Position numbers and translations under genes: made by a program. The notes beneath the pieces are model-generated. The model was given only the letters and a program-made list of their open reading frames with translations. It had not been told where the DNA came from and searched no databases. A stretch of 64,000 nt of DNA from the NCBI RefSeq assembly GCF_036417845.1, contig NC_089981.1, positions 83,493,268-83,557,267 on the forward strand, given 5' to 3'. The DNA is from Apteryx mantelli. Lineage: Eukaryota > Chordata > Aves > Apterygiformes > Apterygidae. Each line of letters begins with the position of its first letter. The first letter of the stretch is position 1. Positions 1-10,505 of the stretch are shown piece after piece.

Positions 1-229
1 CTTCCCCCACACACACCCCCAAATCTAAGAAGAAAGGCATTTTCTTGAACCACACACTGCAGAGAAGAATGCAGCGGGAAGCCAAGTTGTCCCTTCACAT
101 TTTATAAATAAGAAGATTCCAAATTTTTTTCTTCCCCCCAATGACCCCAGCCCCTTGTGCTGGCACGAGACCCCACTGCGCTGAATTCAGTGGGGATGCT
201 CCCGCTTCCAGCTCCCACTGAATTTGACA

Positions 230-600
230 GGCGCAGAACTCCAAATGCTCCGAACATTAAAATAAGTAAACAAATAATGAAATCTCTGTTCCTTCATTTT
301 AGCAGCCGTTAGCACTGCAATTAGAGATCTCGAAGGACGCACTTACCCCCTAATGAATCCCTGGAACAGCTGTAACAGGGTGCAGGGCAGATTACAGAAT
401 CCCCACAACGCAGCTTGGCGAATTGATGTCTCCCCTGAGCAACACAAAGCCAGGCCTAGAGATGGTAAGCGCTGTTATGTCATCTCCATTTTGAAGCCTT
501 ATTAACAAATTAAAAGAAAAATAAACCCATCTCTCTCTGGGAAAAGGAAAAATTAAGTCTTAATAAAGAGCCTAGCCACCTTTCCATAAGTCTCCTGTGG
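230..600. promoter_or_regulatory. enhancer-like non-coding block in MNAT1 intron 1 (candidate)
   Basis: This is complex, non-repetitive sequence with homeodomain cores (TTAGCA, GCAATTAG), a CAGCTG E-box at 368-373 and several AATTAA or TTAAT stretches. It resembles conserved developmental enhancers in texture only; no alignment was possible. SIX-cluster enhancers are known to be spread over neighbouring genes, so a site inside MNAT1 would not be surprising. Low confidence. Confidence 0.25.
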
Positions 601-3600
601 ACAGGAAAGAGACACCAGAGAAGTTTGTAGTTGAACAAGTTCATTAACTACCACCTAAGACTGCAGCAGTACGTGAACAAACCCAAAGTACACTGCACTG
701 TCCAAAGCAACAGGTGAAATCAAGACCATCAGTTCTCTTGTGGAGGCTGCTCCGAGACCTGTGTCCCTGTCTTCCAGAGGCATCAAGCACTTTGCAGAGA
801 CCACAGAAGAGTTGTGAGGCTACAGAGAATGGAAGTTTCTCTGTAGACATCCACACTCCCTCTCTCCACGAGTCAGGATGGGCCACAGGTAGCTGGAGCA
901 GCAGGACTGATGACTGACTCCAAAGATGGAGCTTTATAGACCAGCTTTCCTCCTTTTCTCTCAAAAGATCAAGGGGGGCTATCCACATGGCAGCGGGCAG
1001 TGGGACTATGAAGCTGAACCAGCAGCCCCAATTAACTACCCTTTACACAAGACTGTTGTGTCTGATTGCTGGAGACCATATGGTCCAAGTTTTACAGCCA
1101 ACAGTAAATTTCTTCACCCAGCCCTGTTTGGGGTAACAACCTTAACATTCTTTTAGGGCAGTTTTTGGTGGATGCATTTCCTTTCCTCTTTATGTAAGTA
1201 AATCAGTGGGATATGCTTAACCTGCCTCCTAAAACTCAACACAGGCAATGAAATCCAAGCAGGCAGAGTAAAAGATAATTCATGGTCTCGAATGAAGCCA
1301 GGTGGATTACAACACCATTGGCAAGCACGCACCCAGCATCTGTACACTCAGAAAAGACATTCGGACTCATCTGAATAAACAAAAATTGTCATGCATGCAC
1401 AAAGGCCTTTTAATATAATTCTTGAGACTAAACTTCTAAAAGAAGGCAAAGACACTGGTACACCTTAGAAACTAATGCGTTGCAGAACTTTAATCAAGCA
1501 TTGCTCCATAATTAGACACACTTTCCCCTGCAAAAAGCATCTTAAAGCCAAGTATTTAATGCTGTGAACCTCTGTTACACTTAGGAAAATAAACTTTAAA
1601 AGACATTCATTATTCTTGAACTGAGCATTTCCATACTAAATCCCATCCTAGAACAATTTTTAACTGCTAATTTATCATCCTCCCTCCCAACGACAAGGAA
1701 GATTTATAGTGGAAAAGGCTTATTTAACATTACTCCAATGCCAAAAACACATGGTATTACACTTTTGGCAATACTGGTCCAGCAGCAACAGCTAAAGAAA
1801 GCAAAACACTAAAAAACAGAACTCTCAAAAAACTGTTACCATAATTGGAAGGTTTGGCACAGTTCCATTGGAATAAACTGCAATGGAAGCCCAACTTGAA
1901 GGATGTTTTCAGCAGAGACTCCAACATCTAATTTCATCCGCTTGCACTTGTCCGCCTGTCCCTTATCTCCACAGCAGCACTGCTGCGCTTATCAGTGCAC
2001 TGGCCCGGCTCCACCGCCAAGGGACACGACCACATTCCACAGGGCCCCACCAGCCCCAGGGGAACTGAGCACCGCTACCCCTCGCGCAGCGAACACGCGG
2101 CATCCAGACCGAGCCATTAGGGGATGTTCTCACTCAGGGGCAAACACAGTGATATGGGAAGATATCCAAAGGACAAAACAGAAGAAACGTTATCTGCATA
2201 TATCGGCCCTAAGATCCAGAATGAATCATCAAACTTGTTAGAAGGATCTAGGTCACAGCAAAAGAGAGGTGGGAGGCGACCAGAGGTACTATGTCATGTA
2301 AAATCTACTCCAGCGCACCAGATTAGAGAGATTTAAATTAACAACGTGGGGGAGGTGAAAAGAAGGAACAGCAGGATCTCCAAAGCACGGGATTTCATAG
2401 CAACCGGGGACGGACCTTCACTGAAGGCATGTGTTGAAAAAGAAGAAACAAACAGGACACAGATTGCCCAACAAGTTCTCAAATATTTTGGGATTAGTTT
2501 TGTTTACATAGGAGGCAGAAAAAAAAGAAAATCAACAATAAAGGACGGCTCTTCTAGTTTTATTCTAACCTGAAGGGAGGAACCAGTTAACAATGTGAAA
2601 GTGGAAACAACTTGGCTGAAAAAGCATATAAAAAGTCAACACTCAATTCTTTGGAAGAGCAAAACAGAGTCATAAAATAAAGATAATGAACTCATGGTAA
2701 AACCATAAGCTATCTGAAACCCAAAAGAAAAACCTGAGGTTTACAGACAAATCACCTCAGCTAAGCATAAGCTCTTTAATGATTTGGGGAGGAAAAAATG
2801 TTGTACTTTCCTTTTTTTGTATGATTCCAAATCAAATCACTGAAAGTCACTTAAAGCGAACAGTACAAACATTTAACAAAGTGGGAAAGGTCAATGTGCT
2901 AAGAAAGAAACTACTAGCAGGCAACACAGAAGGTAACATGAATATACTTCTTCAGAATGCATGGAGTGAAGAGAAGAGCAGTTACAGGAGGAGCGTGTTA
3001 TCCCACTGTTCAATGGGCAGGAAAATCCCTAACAGATAATACCAAAGCGCTCAGGGTGTTTTCTGTATCACTCTTCACTGAAAAAGATTAATGAGCTAAT
3101 ATACGTCATATCACAATGAAAGGGGTAAGAACACAAGCTGGAACTGGGAAACGTGTTAAAGCAATTGTTCCAAAGCTTCTGAGCCAACAGACCAAAGTCA
3201 AGTCTCAAAATTTCCCATGCATATTTATCATCAAACTTCAAACAGAAAGCATGATAAGGCAATATAGTTCTTCAGACAACTTATCAAGCTACACCCACAG
3301 ACTATATTCAGGTGTTACTGGATTAAATCCTACTTAAATATTTTAAAGTCTGGTAGACAAAATAATATTTACCCTCTGAAAACTGGCAAAGGCAAGTATC
3401 AAAGATCATCTCTGCTCTTTACACTAGGGTCCAGAAGCATGAAGAAAGGCAAAAGCGTCTGCCTCTAAAAAGCAGGAAAACAAATACCCAGGGAATCACG
3501 AACCAGTCATGGTTACCTCCAGTCCCTGGGAAGACACTGGAATCTAGTCCCCTTCCAGTCCCTGGAAGACGCTGGTCTAACAACCTATCTCCTATGTACT

Positions 3601-3617
3601 TCAGATGAGGAAGCAGG

Positions 3618-3795
3618 TATCAGCCAACATGTGATTTGTTAAGAACAAATCATATCAAAGCAATATAATTTCCTCCAGCGATGGAGTAACAACATAGGTA
3701 GGGAAACAGCAACTAGATGCAATATAGCTTAGGTTTTGTAGGGCTTCTGACACTCTCAAATGGACAACCATATAAGTAAGCTAGACAAATATTAG
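3618..3795 (+). mobile_element. CR1 LINE fragment (reverse-transcriptase region)
   Basis: The plus strand reads like the CR1/L3 ORF2 consensus around the conserved reverse-transcriptase stretch: a region for 'aagaacaaatcat', then one for 'aatttcctcc', then a decayed form of the Asp-Phe-Ser-Lys-Ala-Phe-Asp-Thr motif ending in 'gggcttctgacac'. It is short, lacks both ends and contains stops, so it is an old dead copy. The family assignment rests on my memory of the consensus. Confidence 0.75.
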
Positions 3796-6023
3796 ATCCC
3801 TGTGAATATGCATGGCACCCATTTTCTCTTTAACTGAAATAGTTAATCTCTGGGTACAGGTTTCTAACAATCTCTCGGTACTTCAGTAAAAGAAAAAATA
3901 GGTATCAAGAATATTCACACAGATCTAATCATTATGATCCTTCGCTACTATAAAATGTAACTTGGAAAATAAGAAAAATACAATGTTATTTAGTGAGGAA
4001 CTTACAGCAGGCAACACCATATTTTGCTTTGCTTCAGATATAGCTCTTAGATTTCTTACGGTCATGAGCAACACATTTGAAGATCTCCCAGACAACATCT
4101 TGCCCACAAGCGACACATTAGAAACCATCAGGAGAGACAAGATTTTTATTTTTACAAAGAGTATAAAACTGGGAGAACTGCAAGAACTTTTGCATATATG
4201 CTTAAAAGCAGTGGTTCCCAGCTGCAGAGGCACCCTTTACTAGGAAGGTAAAGGCAGGACTAACAGACCCTGCTGGGCCCACCTAAGGTCAGTCTGGACA
4301 TGTCTGCACAGCCCTCCTCCCGGCAAGCACATCGCCAAGACACCGGGTTGGCTCGACCCAGAGCCACACGGGTTCAGAGTGCTGATTCGGTCTCTGACAA
4401 AACACTGCCACACGCAGAAGTGCAAACAAGAGCCAGGGGAAGCAGATGCAGTCCTAGGACAGGCGGGGAGAAACAAGGAAAAGAAGTCAGGTGCTCCAAT
4501 AAAATGTCAGCGGTTGGACCCATTAAAGCACAAAACGCAGCTAATTTTCTCATGCAAAGCTCAGCTACAAAAAAATCTTGAGAACCAAAGTAGGAGAGCA
4601 AACTGAAACAGGCTGTCCTCTGCTGGAAGTGGCACTAGAAAATCTTGAAAGCAGAAGACCACCAGGACCATTAATCCTTTGATCTTCACTAGGACAGAAG
4701 ATAGAAACATTGTTTTAAAGCTATACAGCTTTGTCTAAATCTGGCTGTTACCTTTTGAACTTCAGCTTACGCTGCACTTTCACACAGCCAGCATCACTCC
4801 CGCTGCATTTCTCTCCTTCAACACCACTACCAGTAGATCATCTGCTGCTCTCCCACATGCCTTCTCTCAAGACAACAGAAGTGCTTGCATGGCCACAGAG
4901 AGTGAGATCAGGGACCTGGATTAAAGCTAACCCTTTTTTTCTAAAAAAAAAATAAATCATTAGTTGCAATCCAGTTCCTTGGTCCTGTTCTCTTACAGTA
5001 ACATTATGTCAGCACATGGGGCTAAGTAACTGGCGTAGGGGGATAATTTAATGCTTTCAGGCTGTGACTTTTAAGCATAATTCATGCACAGCTTTAAAGC
5101 TAAAAATGTAAAAAGCTCAATATACATCTTGCTGGATAGATAAGAGACAAAAAAAAAGACAGTAAGAGTTGCTGTCACAGTATGAAGCTTTTATCATGCA
5201 TATCTAGAAAGAATTTAGCGTAGACCCTTTAAAACTTTCACAGAAACTAAGGAAGAACCCAGATCTGAAAGTTAATAAGTTCAAACTGTTTGTTACCTAA
5301 ATCAGCTAGAACAAGCAGAAGGAATTATCTAGCAAGTGTTGATCTTCAGGAAAAAGAAAAAAAAAGTCATTGCTCTGCTGTTAAAAAAATAAAAATAAGA
5401 AACACAATCAGCATAGGCTCAGAGGGGGAATTTCCAACACTCAAAACAGTATCATGCAAGTCTTCTCCAAAAAAAGCATCCCTCATTCAGGAGGATGAAC
5501 GTGCCAAATAATAAATCATTTCAGTGTTTTTTTTTTAATTATCCAAGCAGAGTATTAAACACAAGTGAGAAATATTTAAATTGACGGGAAACACTTTTTC
5601 TTCTACTTTCTTTACTTTACGCCCCAAACCCTCACACCGCTTCGGCGTGACAAACCAGTGAACATCGCGCCGGAGCAGGGCGAGTTTCACACGCACCCGC
5701 CCCGCGTGTTTCATCCCACGGACGCAGCTGCAAAGAGCCCCTAACACCTCCGAAGGGATCCAGCCGCCTCGGCGCGGGACAGCAGCGCGGCCGCGGAAAG
5801 CGCCCAGAGGGGAAGCGAGGCCCGGGAGAGCCCCACGGCCGGCCAGGCCAGGGCCCCGCCGAGGCCGCCCCCACCCGCCCCGGGCGCGGCGGGGCAGCGG
5901 CCCCCCGGCAGGGGCCCGGGCCCGGCCGCTCCTCAGAGGGGGGGGGCGGCGGCGGAGCCCCCCGGGCCGCGGCGCCTCTGCCCTCCCCCCTCCCCCCCCG
6001 GGCCGCGGCGCCGGCCGCACTCA

Positions 6024-6638
<615 letters not shown>

Positions 6639-6906
6639 TTAAGGGCACAAACGTGGGCCCAGCTCGCTTGGCAGGGGGCCGCCTTCACCCGCCCCCTCCC
6701 CGCGGGGCGGCCCCGGGGGCAGCGCCCGCAGCCGCCACCGCCGCTGCTGCATGTGCCCTCCCGCCTCGGAGCGGGCCCGTGTCGGCGGGAGCCGCCAGGC
6801 GAGAGGCGCCCCGCGCCCGGCCGCGCTGGGCCGCGGGGCGCCGCGCTCCAGGTGGAGGTGCTCCGCCGGCGGAGGGGGGAAGGGGGAGCGGGCCGCTTGA
6901 TTGACG

Positions 6907-6920
6907 GTTGCCATGGGGAC
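6907..6920 (+). promoter_or_regulatory. RFX X-box-like site
   Basis: GTTGCCATGGGGAC has a perfect left half (GTTGCC) and an imperfect right half of the RFX X-box GTTRCC-N-RGYAAC. It lies about 75-90 bases upstream of the SIX4 TATA-like element, a typical X-box distance. Confidence 0.4.
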
Positions 6921-6952
6921 GCGGGAGCCCCCGCCCCCCCGGCGCGGCGCAG

Positions 6953-6999
6953 CCAATGGGCGGGCGCGGCCGGGCCAGCGAGGCTGCGGTGCCATATAG
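6953..6999 (+). promoter_or_regulatory. SIX4: SIX4 core promoter: CCAAT box and TATA-like element
   Basis: A CCAAT box (6953-6957) is followed by CATATAG at 6994-6999, about 40 bases further on. A start of transcription near 7020-7030 would follow, giving a 5'UTR of a little over 200 bases. The placement is inferred from the motifs alone. Confidence 0.45.
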
Positions 7000-7105
7000 T
7001 ATTGCAGCAAGGCGAGGAGTCACGTTGGGGGGAGCAGCGGAGAGGAGCCCGTTTACACTACTTTGCTATAGCAGCTATCTTTAATGGTTATTGCGTGGCC
7101 GGGAG

Positions 7106-7114
7106 GAAACCTGA
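7106..7114 (-). promoter_or_regulatory. SIX/MEF3 binding motif in SIX4 leader
   Basis: The plus strand reads GGAAACCTGATC here. It contains the exact MEF3 motif (TCAGGTTTC on the minus strand), and the flanks also fit the SIX1/SIX4 consensus. It is about 130 bases upstream of the SIX4 start codon. Confidence 0.5.
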
Positions 7115-7205
7115 TCGGCTAGAGCCGGCCGAGAGCAGGAGGAGGAGGAGTGGACTTTGCAGAGAGCTAGAAAGGGGGGAGAGGAGGAGAAAGGGACACA
7201 CACAC

Positions 7206-7223
7206 AAAAAAAAAAAAAAAAAA
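7206..7223 (+). other. A18 run in SIX4 5'UTR
   Basis: An uninterrupted run of 18 A follows a short (AC) run and ends 16 bases before the SIX4 start codon. It lies in an otherwise purine-rich leader. Runs like this vary in length and are prone to sequencing error. Confidence 0.8.
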
Positions 7224-7239
7224 GCAAGCAAACCAAAAC

Positions 7240-8120
7240 ATGTCTTCTGCCTCCCCCACGGACAAGCTCGCGAGCACGGTGGAGATCAAGCAGGAAAATG
7301 TGATGGAAATCCTCTCCGAGGCGAGCAAGGTGCCCCAGGAAGGGGCGGCAGCAGGAGCCCTCAACGCCGCGCCGCCGCCCCCTCCGGCCGCTGCCCCCTT
7401 CCCCATGGAGCGCGCCGGCCCCGCCGCCGGCGAGGAGGGAGCCGCCGACCAGGTACTGCTCCACACGGAACTTTTGGCCAGGAACCACCACGCTGCTGCT
7501 GCCGCCGCTGCCTCCTCTCCCTCCTCCTCCTCCACCTCGTCGTCGTCGTCGTCGTCTTCTTCGCAGACCCCCCTGGCTTTCTCCCCGGACCACGTCGCCT
7601 GCGTGTGCGAGGCGCTGCAGCAAGGGGGGAACCTGGACCGCCTGGCCCGGTTCCTGTGGTCGCTGCCCCCAAGCGATCTGCTACGTGGCAACGAGAGCCT
7701 GATGAAAGCCCGGGCGCTGGTGGCTTTCCACCAGGGCATCTACGCCGAGCTCTACAGCATCCTGGAGAGCCACAACTTCGACTCCGCCAACCACCCGCTG
7801 CTGCAGGAGCTCTGGTACAAAGCGCGCTACACCGAGGCGGAGCGAGCCCGCGGCAGACCCCTGGGGGCGGTGGACAAGTACCGGCTGCGGAGGAAATACC
7901 CGCTGCCCCGCACCATCTGGGACGGCGAGGAGACGGTGTACTGCTTCAAGGAGAAGTCCCGCAACGCGCTCAAGGAGCTCTACAAGCAGAACCGGTACCC
8001 GTCGCCCGCCGAGAAGCGCAACCTGGCCAAGATCACCGGGCTCTCCCTCACCCAGGTCAGCAACTGGTTCAAGAACCGGCGGCAGCGCGACCGCAACCCT
8101 TCCGAGACCCAGTCCAAAAG
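7240..8120 (+). CDS. SIX4: SIX4 exon 1: N-terminus, SIX domain and homeodomain
   Basis: SIX4 is a nuclear transcription factor of the SIX4/5 (sine oculis/AREC3) subfamily. It binds MEF3-type sites and works with EYA co-activators in muscle, placodes, kidney and sensory neurons. This exon encodes residues 1-293 and part of 294. In order: a Ser/Ala/Pro-rich N-terminus with a SUMO-type motif IKQE (16-19); an alanine run (85-91); a serine-rich tract (92-108); the SIX domain from about 113 ([20 protein letters not shown]); and the homeodomain at about 224-283, ending in helix 3 with [12 protein letters not shown] (274-285). The start has A at -3 and the N-terminal sequence resembles mammalian SIX4. 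The exon ends in AAAAG followed by the donor GTGAGA, splitting a Ser codon. The serine tract is absent from human SIX4 as I recall it. The whole protein is 788 residues, close to the human 781. Confidence 0.97.
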
Positions 8121-8463
8121 GTGAGAGCAAACTTTCCTCCCCGCCCCCTCCGCCGCCTTCCCTCTCCCGGCTCTTTCTTCCCTCGCAAACATGGCGCTTA
8201 CCTTCGCCGCGCCTCGTCCTCCCCGGCCCCCTCCCTCGCTCCCAGCACCCCCCGGCCCGCGGCGGCCGGGGCAGCGCGGCGGCCGGGGGCGGCGGCGGCC
8301 GGGACGCCCCGCGCTCGCCCGCGGCGGGCTGCGCCGGGGGGTGGGGGGGGGAGGAGGGAGTTGTTTGTTCCCCCGTTGTTTTTATTTAATTATTGCGCCT
8401 GACAGAGTTAATCATTGACGCGGCCGGGAGGGCGCGCGGGGCTGCGGGGTCTCGCTCTGTTTT

Positions 8464-8472
8464 GAAACCTGA
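8464..8472 (-). promoter_or_regulatory. SIX/MEF3 binding motif in SIX4 intron 1
   Basis: GAAACCTGA is an exact MEF3 motif (TCAGGTTTC on the minus strand), 344 bases past the exon 1 donor and 1.36 kb from the copy in the leader. Confidence 0.45.
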
Positions 8473-8756
8473 CTCGGGAGCGGGCCGGGCTCGGGTTTCA
8501 CCGCGGCCGGGCCTCGGCGGCGGCACCGCGGCACAGCGCGGCCCTGCCCGGCGCGGGCCTCCCCGCCCGCCGCCTCGCCCCTTCCCCCCGCCGCCGCCGC
8601 CGCCGCCCGAGAGGCTCCCGCCCCGCGGCCGGGGGGCCGGGCCGGCCGTGTGGGGCCGCGGCGGGGGCTCGGCGCCGCGAGGCGGGCAGGTGGAGGTGAC
8701 CTCCCCGCCCGCCCCTTCCTGCCGCCCTCGCCGCGGGCAGGGACGGGACGGGACGG

Positions 8757-8890
8757 GAAGGGGGGGAGCGAGCGAGGGAGCGAGAAAGAAAGAGCGGGGG
8801 GAAGGAAGAGCGAGCGAGGGAAGGGAGGGAGAAGGAGAAGAAGGAGGAGAAAAAAGGGGAAAAAAAAAGAAAAGAAAAAAAGAAAACAGC
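8757..8890 (+). repeat. purine-rich G/A tract
   Basis: About 130 bases are almost entirely G and A on the plus strand (GAGCGAGCGAGGGAG-like units grading into AGAAAAGAAAA). This is low-complexity sequence in SIX4 intron 1. It could form triplex DNA, but no function is implied. Confidence 0.8.
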
Positions 8891-9148
8891 CCCAGCGAGC
8901 GAAGGGCCCCAAGGCATTTCCCAACCAAGGGCGCGATTGTGCCGCCGCGGCCCCCTCTCCTCGGGACACATCAAAGGACGCGGCGGGGAGGGAGGGAGCA
9001 GCCCAAAAAACGCAGTCGAGGGCGAACAAGTCGGCAACAAAACCCGGCGCAGCTCCGCGCCGAGGGGCTCGGCCGGGCCACGAAGGGCTCCGGGCCGCCG
9101 CTGGCCCCCGCAGCGGCCGGCAGAGCCGCGGCCGGGCCCTGGCACAAA

Positions 9149-9282
9149 GGCAGCGGGGCCCTGCCCTGCCCGGCCGCCGGGGGGGGCAGCGGGGCCCTGC
9201 CCTGCCCGGCCGCCGGGGGGGGCAGCGGGGCCCTGCCCTGCCCGGCCGCCGGGGGGGGCAGCGGGGCCCTGCCCGGCCGCCC
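9149..9282 (+). repeat. 36-base GC minisatellite, about 3.6 copies
   Basis: A 36-base unit built from GCAGCGGGGCCCTGCCCTGC, then CCGGCCGCC and a G run, starts at 9151, 9187, 9223 and 9259. The period is exact and the first three copies are nearly identical. The fourth is truncated after GGGCCCTGCC. The near identity suggests recent tandem duplication. Confidence 0.9.
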
Positions 9283-9816
9283 TCGCCCCCGCGCCGGGCG
9301 CAGGCCCGGCCCTAGGCCCCGGCCCGCTCCGCCGAGGCGGCCGCGACCCGGCGGGGCCTTTTTCCCGGCCTGGTTTCTACCTCTCGCGGCTGCCACAAAA
9401 GCGCACGGAGCAATTTGCCAAATGGCTGCCCCGGGGCTCGGCCGGGCTTCACACGTGCGCGCCCCGCTCCCCAGGCCGGTTTGGCGGGCGGGGGGGTGGG
9501 ACGGGGCAGCTCCCCTTGGTTGCTGGGGCTGGGTGACCACCGGGAGGGGGCTTGTTTACGAGTCCATAATCCGGTCTGTAAAGTTTCACGCCGGCTGAGT
9601 GGCTGGTTTGATGTGTGCTTTTTCTCAGAAAGCCCTGCCTTGACCTGAGGCTGATTTAAAGCGTGTCTTAAAGGCAAAACGCAGAAAACTGAAGAAATAT
9701 ATATTTGGGGGGGGGGAAAAAAACCTCTTGCGGGCTGTATCAAAGCAAGGAACCTCATTCGGTCTGATGCTTCACAGTGTGGTAACGCGATGTCATGTCT
9801 CCCTCTTTTCCCATAG

Positions 9817-10505
9817 CGAGTCAGATGGCAACCCTAGCACGGAAGATGAATCCAGTAAGGGGCAGGAGGACTTATCTCCGCATCCACTCTCCAACTCATC
9901 CGATGGAGTTACCAGCCTCAGCCTTCCCGGCCACATGGAGCCAGTGTACATGCAGCAGCTTGGAAACACTAAAATAGCCTTGAGCTCCTCGGGCGTCTTG
10001 TTGAACGGAAACCTAGTGCCTGCCAGTACGTCTCCTGTCTTTCTCAACGGTAGCTCTTTCCTCCAGGGACCCAACGGTGTCATTCTCAATGGACTCAGCG
10101 TGGGCACTTCGCAGACGGTAACTTTAAATTCACCCAAAACCACTTCCAGCGTCGTGAGCAACGGGGTGTCAATCACTGACATATTGTCGTCGTCTTCAGA
10201 AGATGTTAAGGACTTCAAACTCCTTCAGGCTTCAGTCCCTAACACGGCAGCAGCTACGTTCAGCCCCAGTAACATCCCGGTCTCATTCCCAGGATTGATA
10301 CCGAGCGCGGAGGTGAAAAGGGAAAGCACGCAAACTGTTGCTTCCCAAGATGGAGGCTCTGTAGTTACTTTTACTGCTCCTGTCCAAATAAACCAGTATG
10401 GCATTGTCCAGATCCCTAATTCAGGAACAAATGGCCAGCTGCTGAACGGAAGCATCGGTTTTTCTTCTCTGCAGCTGCCTCCTGTTTCTGTGGCAGCTTC
10501 ACAAG
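9817..10505 (+). CDS. SIX4: SIX4 exon 2: first half of the transactivation region
   Basis: This exon encodes residues 294-523 and continues directly from the homeodomain: SESDGNPSTEDESSKG and then a Ser/Thr/Asn/Gly-rich stretch. Recognisable SIX4 signatures include MEPVYMQQLGNTKIALSSSG, the repeated 'VxLNG' motifs (GVLLNG, PVFLNG, GVILNG), SITDIL, FPGLIPSAEVKRE with a SUMO-type VKRE (460-463), and VQINQYGIVQIPNSG. The exon ends TCACAAG with donor GTAAAA. The family uses this Ser/Thr/Gln-rich C-terminal region for transcriptional activation. Reading on into the intron gives only about 30 unrelated residues before a stop, which supports splicing here. Confidence 0.97.

Larger units (their letters stand above)
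8121..9816 (+). other. SIX4: SIX4 intron 1
   Basis: This is a 1696-base intron with donor GTGAGA and an acceptor ending CTTTTCCCATAG. It joins the two halves of a Ser codon (AG plus C). It is CpG-rich for most of its length and contains an exact SIX motif near its start, a purine-rich stretch (8757-8885) and a 36-base tandem repeat. Confidence 0.92.

Noticed and set aside
7081-7739. Antisense frames over SIX4 exon 1 (180 and 190 codons)
   Set aside because: They are the reverse complement of the Ala/Ser tracts and the A run, with no independent support.
6753-8402. 549-codon plus-strand frame overlapping SIX4 exon 1
   Set aside because: Different frame from SIX4, with composition-driven low-complexity sequence. 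The SIX4 frame is unmistakable.
8393-9598. 401-codon frame in SIX4 intron 1
   Set aside because: Arises from the purine tract and the 36-base repeat; lies wholly inside an intron.
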